Origin: Ramicandelaber brevisporus
Taxonomy: Eukaryota; Kickxellomycota; Ramicandelaberales; Ramicandelaberaceae
Assembly (NCBI GenBank): GCA_025201865.1
Contig: MU602869.1
Span: forward strand, 2,662 to 20,235
Direction: 5' to 3'
DNA length: 17,574 nt
Of this stretch, positions 17,494-17,574 are shown piece by piece. Numbering within the stretch: the first letter of the stretch is position 1; every line of letters begins with the position of its first letter. Under the pieces are notes generated by a model that saw only the letters and a program-made list of their open reading frames with translations, was not told where the DNA came from and made no database searches. Both the position numbers and the translations under genes were made by a program.

Positions 17494-17574
17494 CTATTCT
17501 CGAGTTGATATAGATGCAGCCGTCACATTGATACTCTTGGCGATCCAGTTGACATAGCGCGCAGTGTGCACAAA
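17494..17574 (-). CDS. Trypsin-family (S1) serine protease, C-terminal end only
   Basis: Twenty-six codons and a TAG (17496-17494), open to the right edge on the minus strand. The sequence FVHTARYVNWIAKSI lines up with the last strand and C-terminal helix of chymotrypsin-fold proteases (pattern V-[FY]-x-x-V-x-x-Y-x-x-W-I), where YxxWI is the hallmark ending. No catalytic residue lies in the window, so activity cannot be judged. S1 proteases are secreted as zymogens in most relatives. The assignment rests on about 12 aligned residues; another protein ending in an amphipathic helix remains possible. Confidence 0.5.
   Translation of the reverse strand, partial: FVHTARYVNWIAKSINVTAASISTRE

Noticed and set aside
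1-17574. CRISPR array, transposon or viral insertion
   Set aside because: No spaced identical repeats, no transposase, integrase or reverse-transcriptase motif and no long terminal inverted repeats were seen.

Overview
The window looks like nuclear DNA of a fungus. It carries an LSM6 subunit of the U6 snRNP, an F-box protein, a Csr1-type Sec14 lipid-transfer protein and a LIM protein with fungal paxillin-like layout. Two reading frames of more than 1,380 codons show no visible intron, there are long CAA/CAG (polyQ) tracts and dinucleotide repeats, and there are no operons or Shine-Dalgarno sites. Intron-poor genes plus an apparent trypsin-type protease end would fit an early-diverging lineage (Zoopagomycota/Kickxellomycotina-like), but this is an inference with low confidence.

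Layout from left to right. Bases 1-215 (minus) hold the N-terminus of a C2H2 zinc-finger protein that runs off the edge. Bases 216-1030 are non-coding with simple repeats and a palindrome. A small cysteine-rich, probably secreted protein lies at 1031-1394 (plus); its reading frame needs an intron or a frameshift. An F-box protein of about 626 aa follows on the minus strand (1674-3554), with a long simple-repeat-rich upstream region (3555-4714). LSM6 is on the minus strand (4715-4954) and shares a divergent 580-bp upstream region with a 1,384-aa LIM-domain protein on the plus strand (5535-9689). After a non-coding gap with a TATA box comes an unrecognised 1,626-aa helical-repeat (ARM/HEAT-like) protein (10574-15454, plus). 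Another simple-repeat leader precedes the Csr1-like Sec14 protein (16076-17314, plus). The right edge holds the last 26 codons of a minus-strand protein resembling the C-terminal helix of trypsin-family proteases, converging on the Sec14 gene.

The genes are independent housekeeping or regulatory units (RNA decay/splicing, protein turnover, cytoskeleton, lipid transfer) with no sign of a cluster or mobile element. No clear previously undescribed system is visible. The items most worth a second look are the frame-broken small cysteine-rich gene with its flanking direct repeats, the unassigned 1,626-aa solenoid protein, the paxillin-like protein with a degenerate third LIM, and the interleaved polyadenylation signals at the convergent right-hand gene pair.
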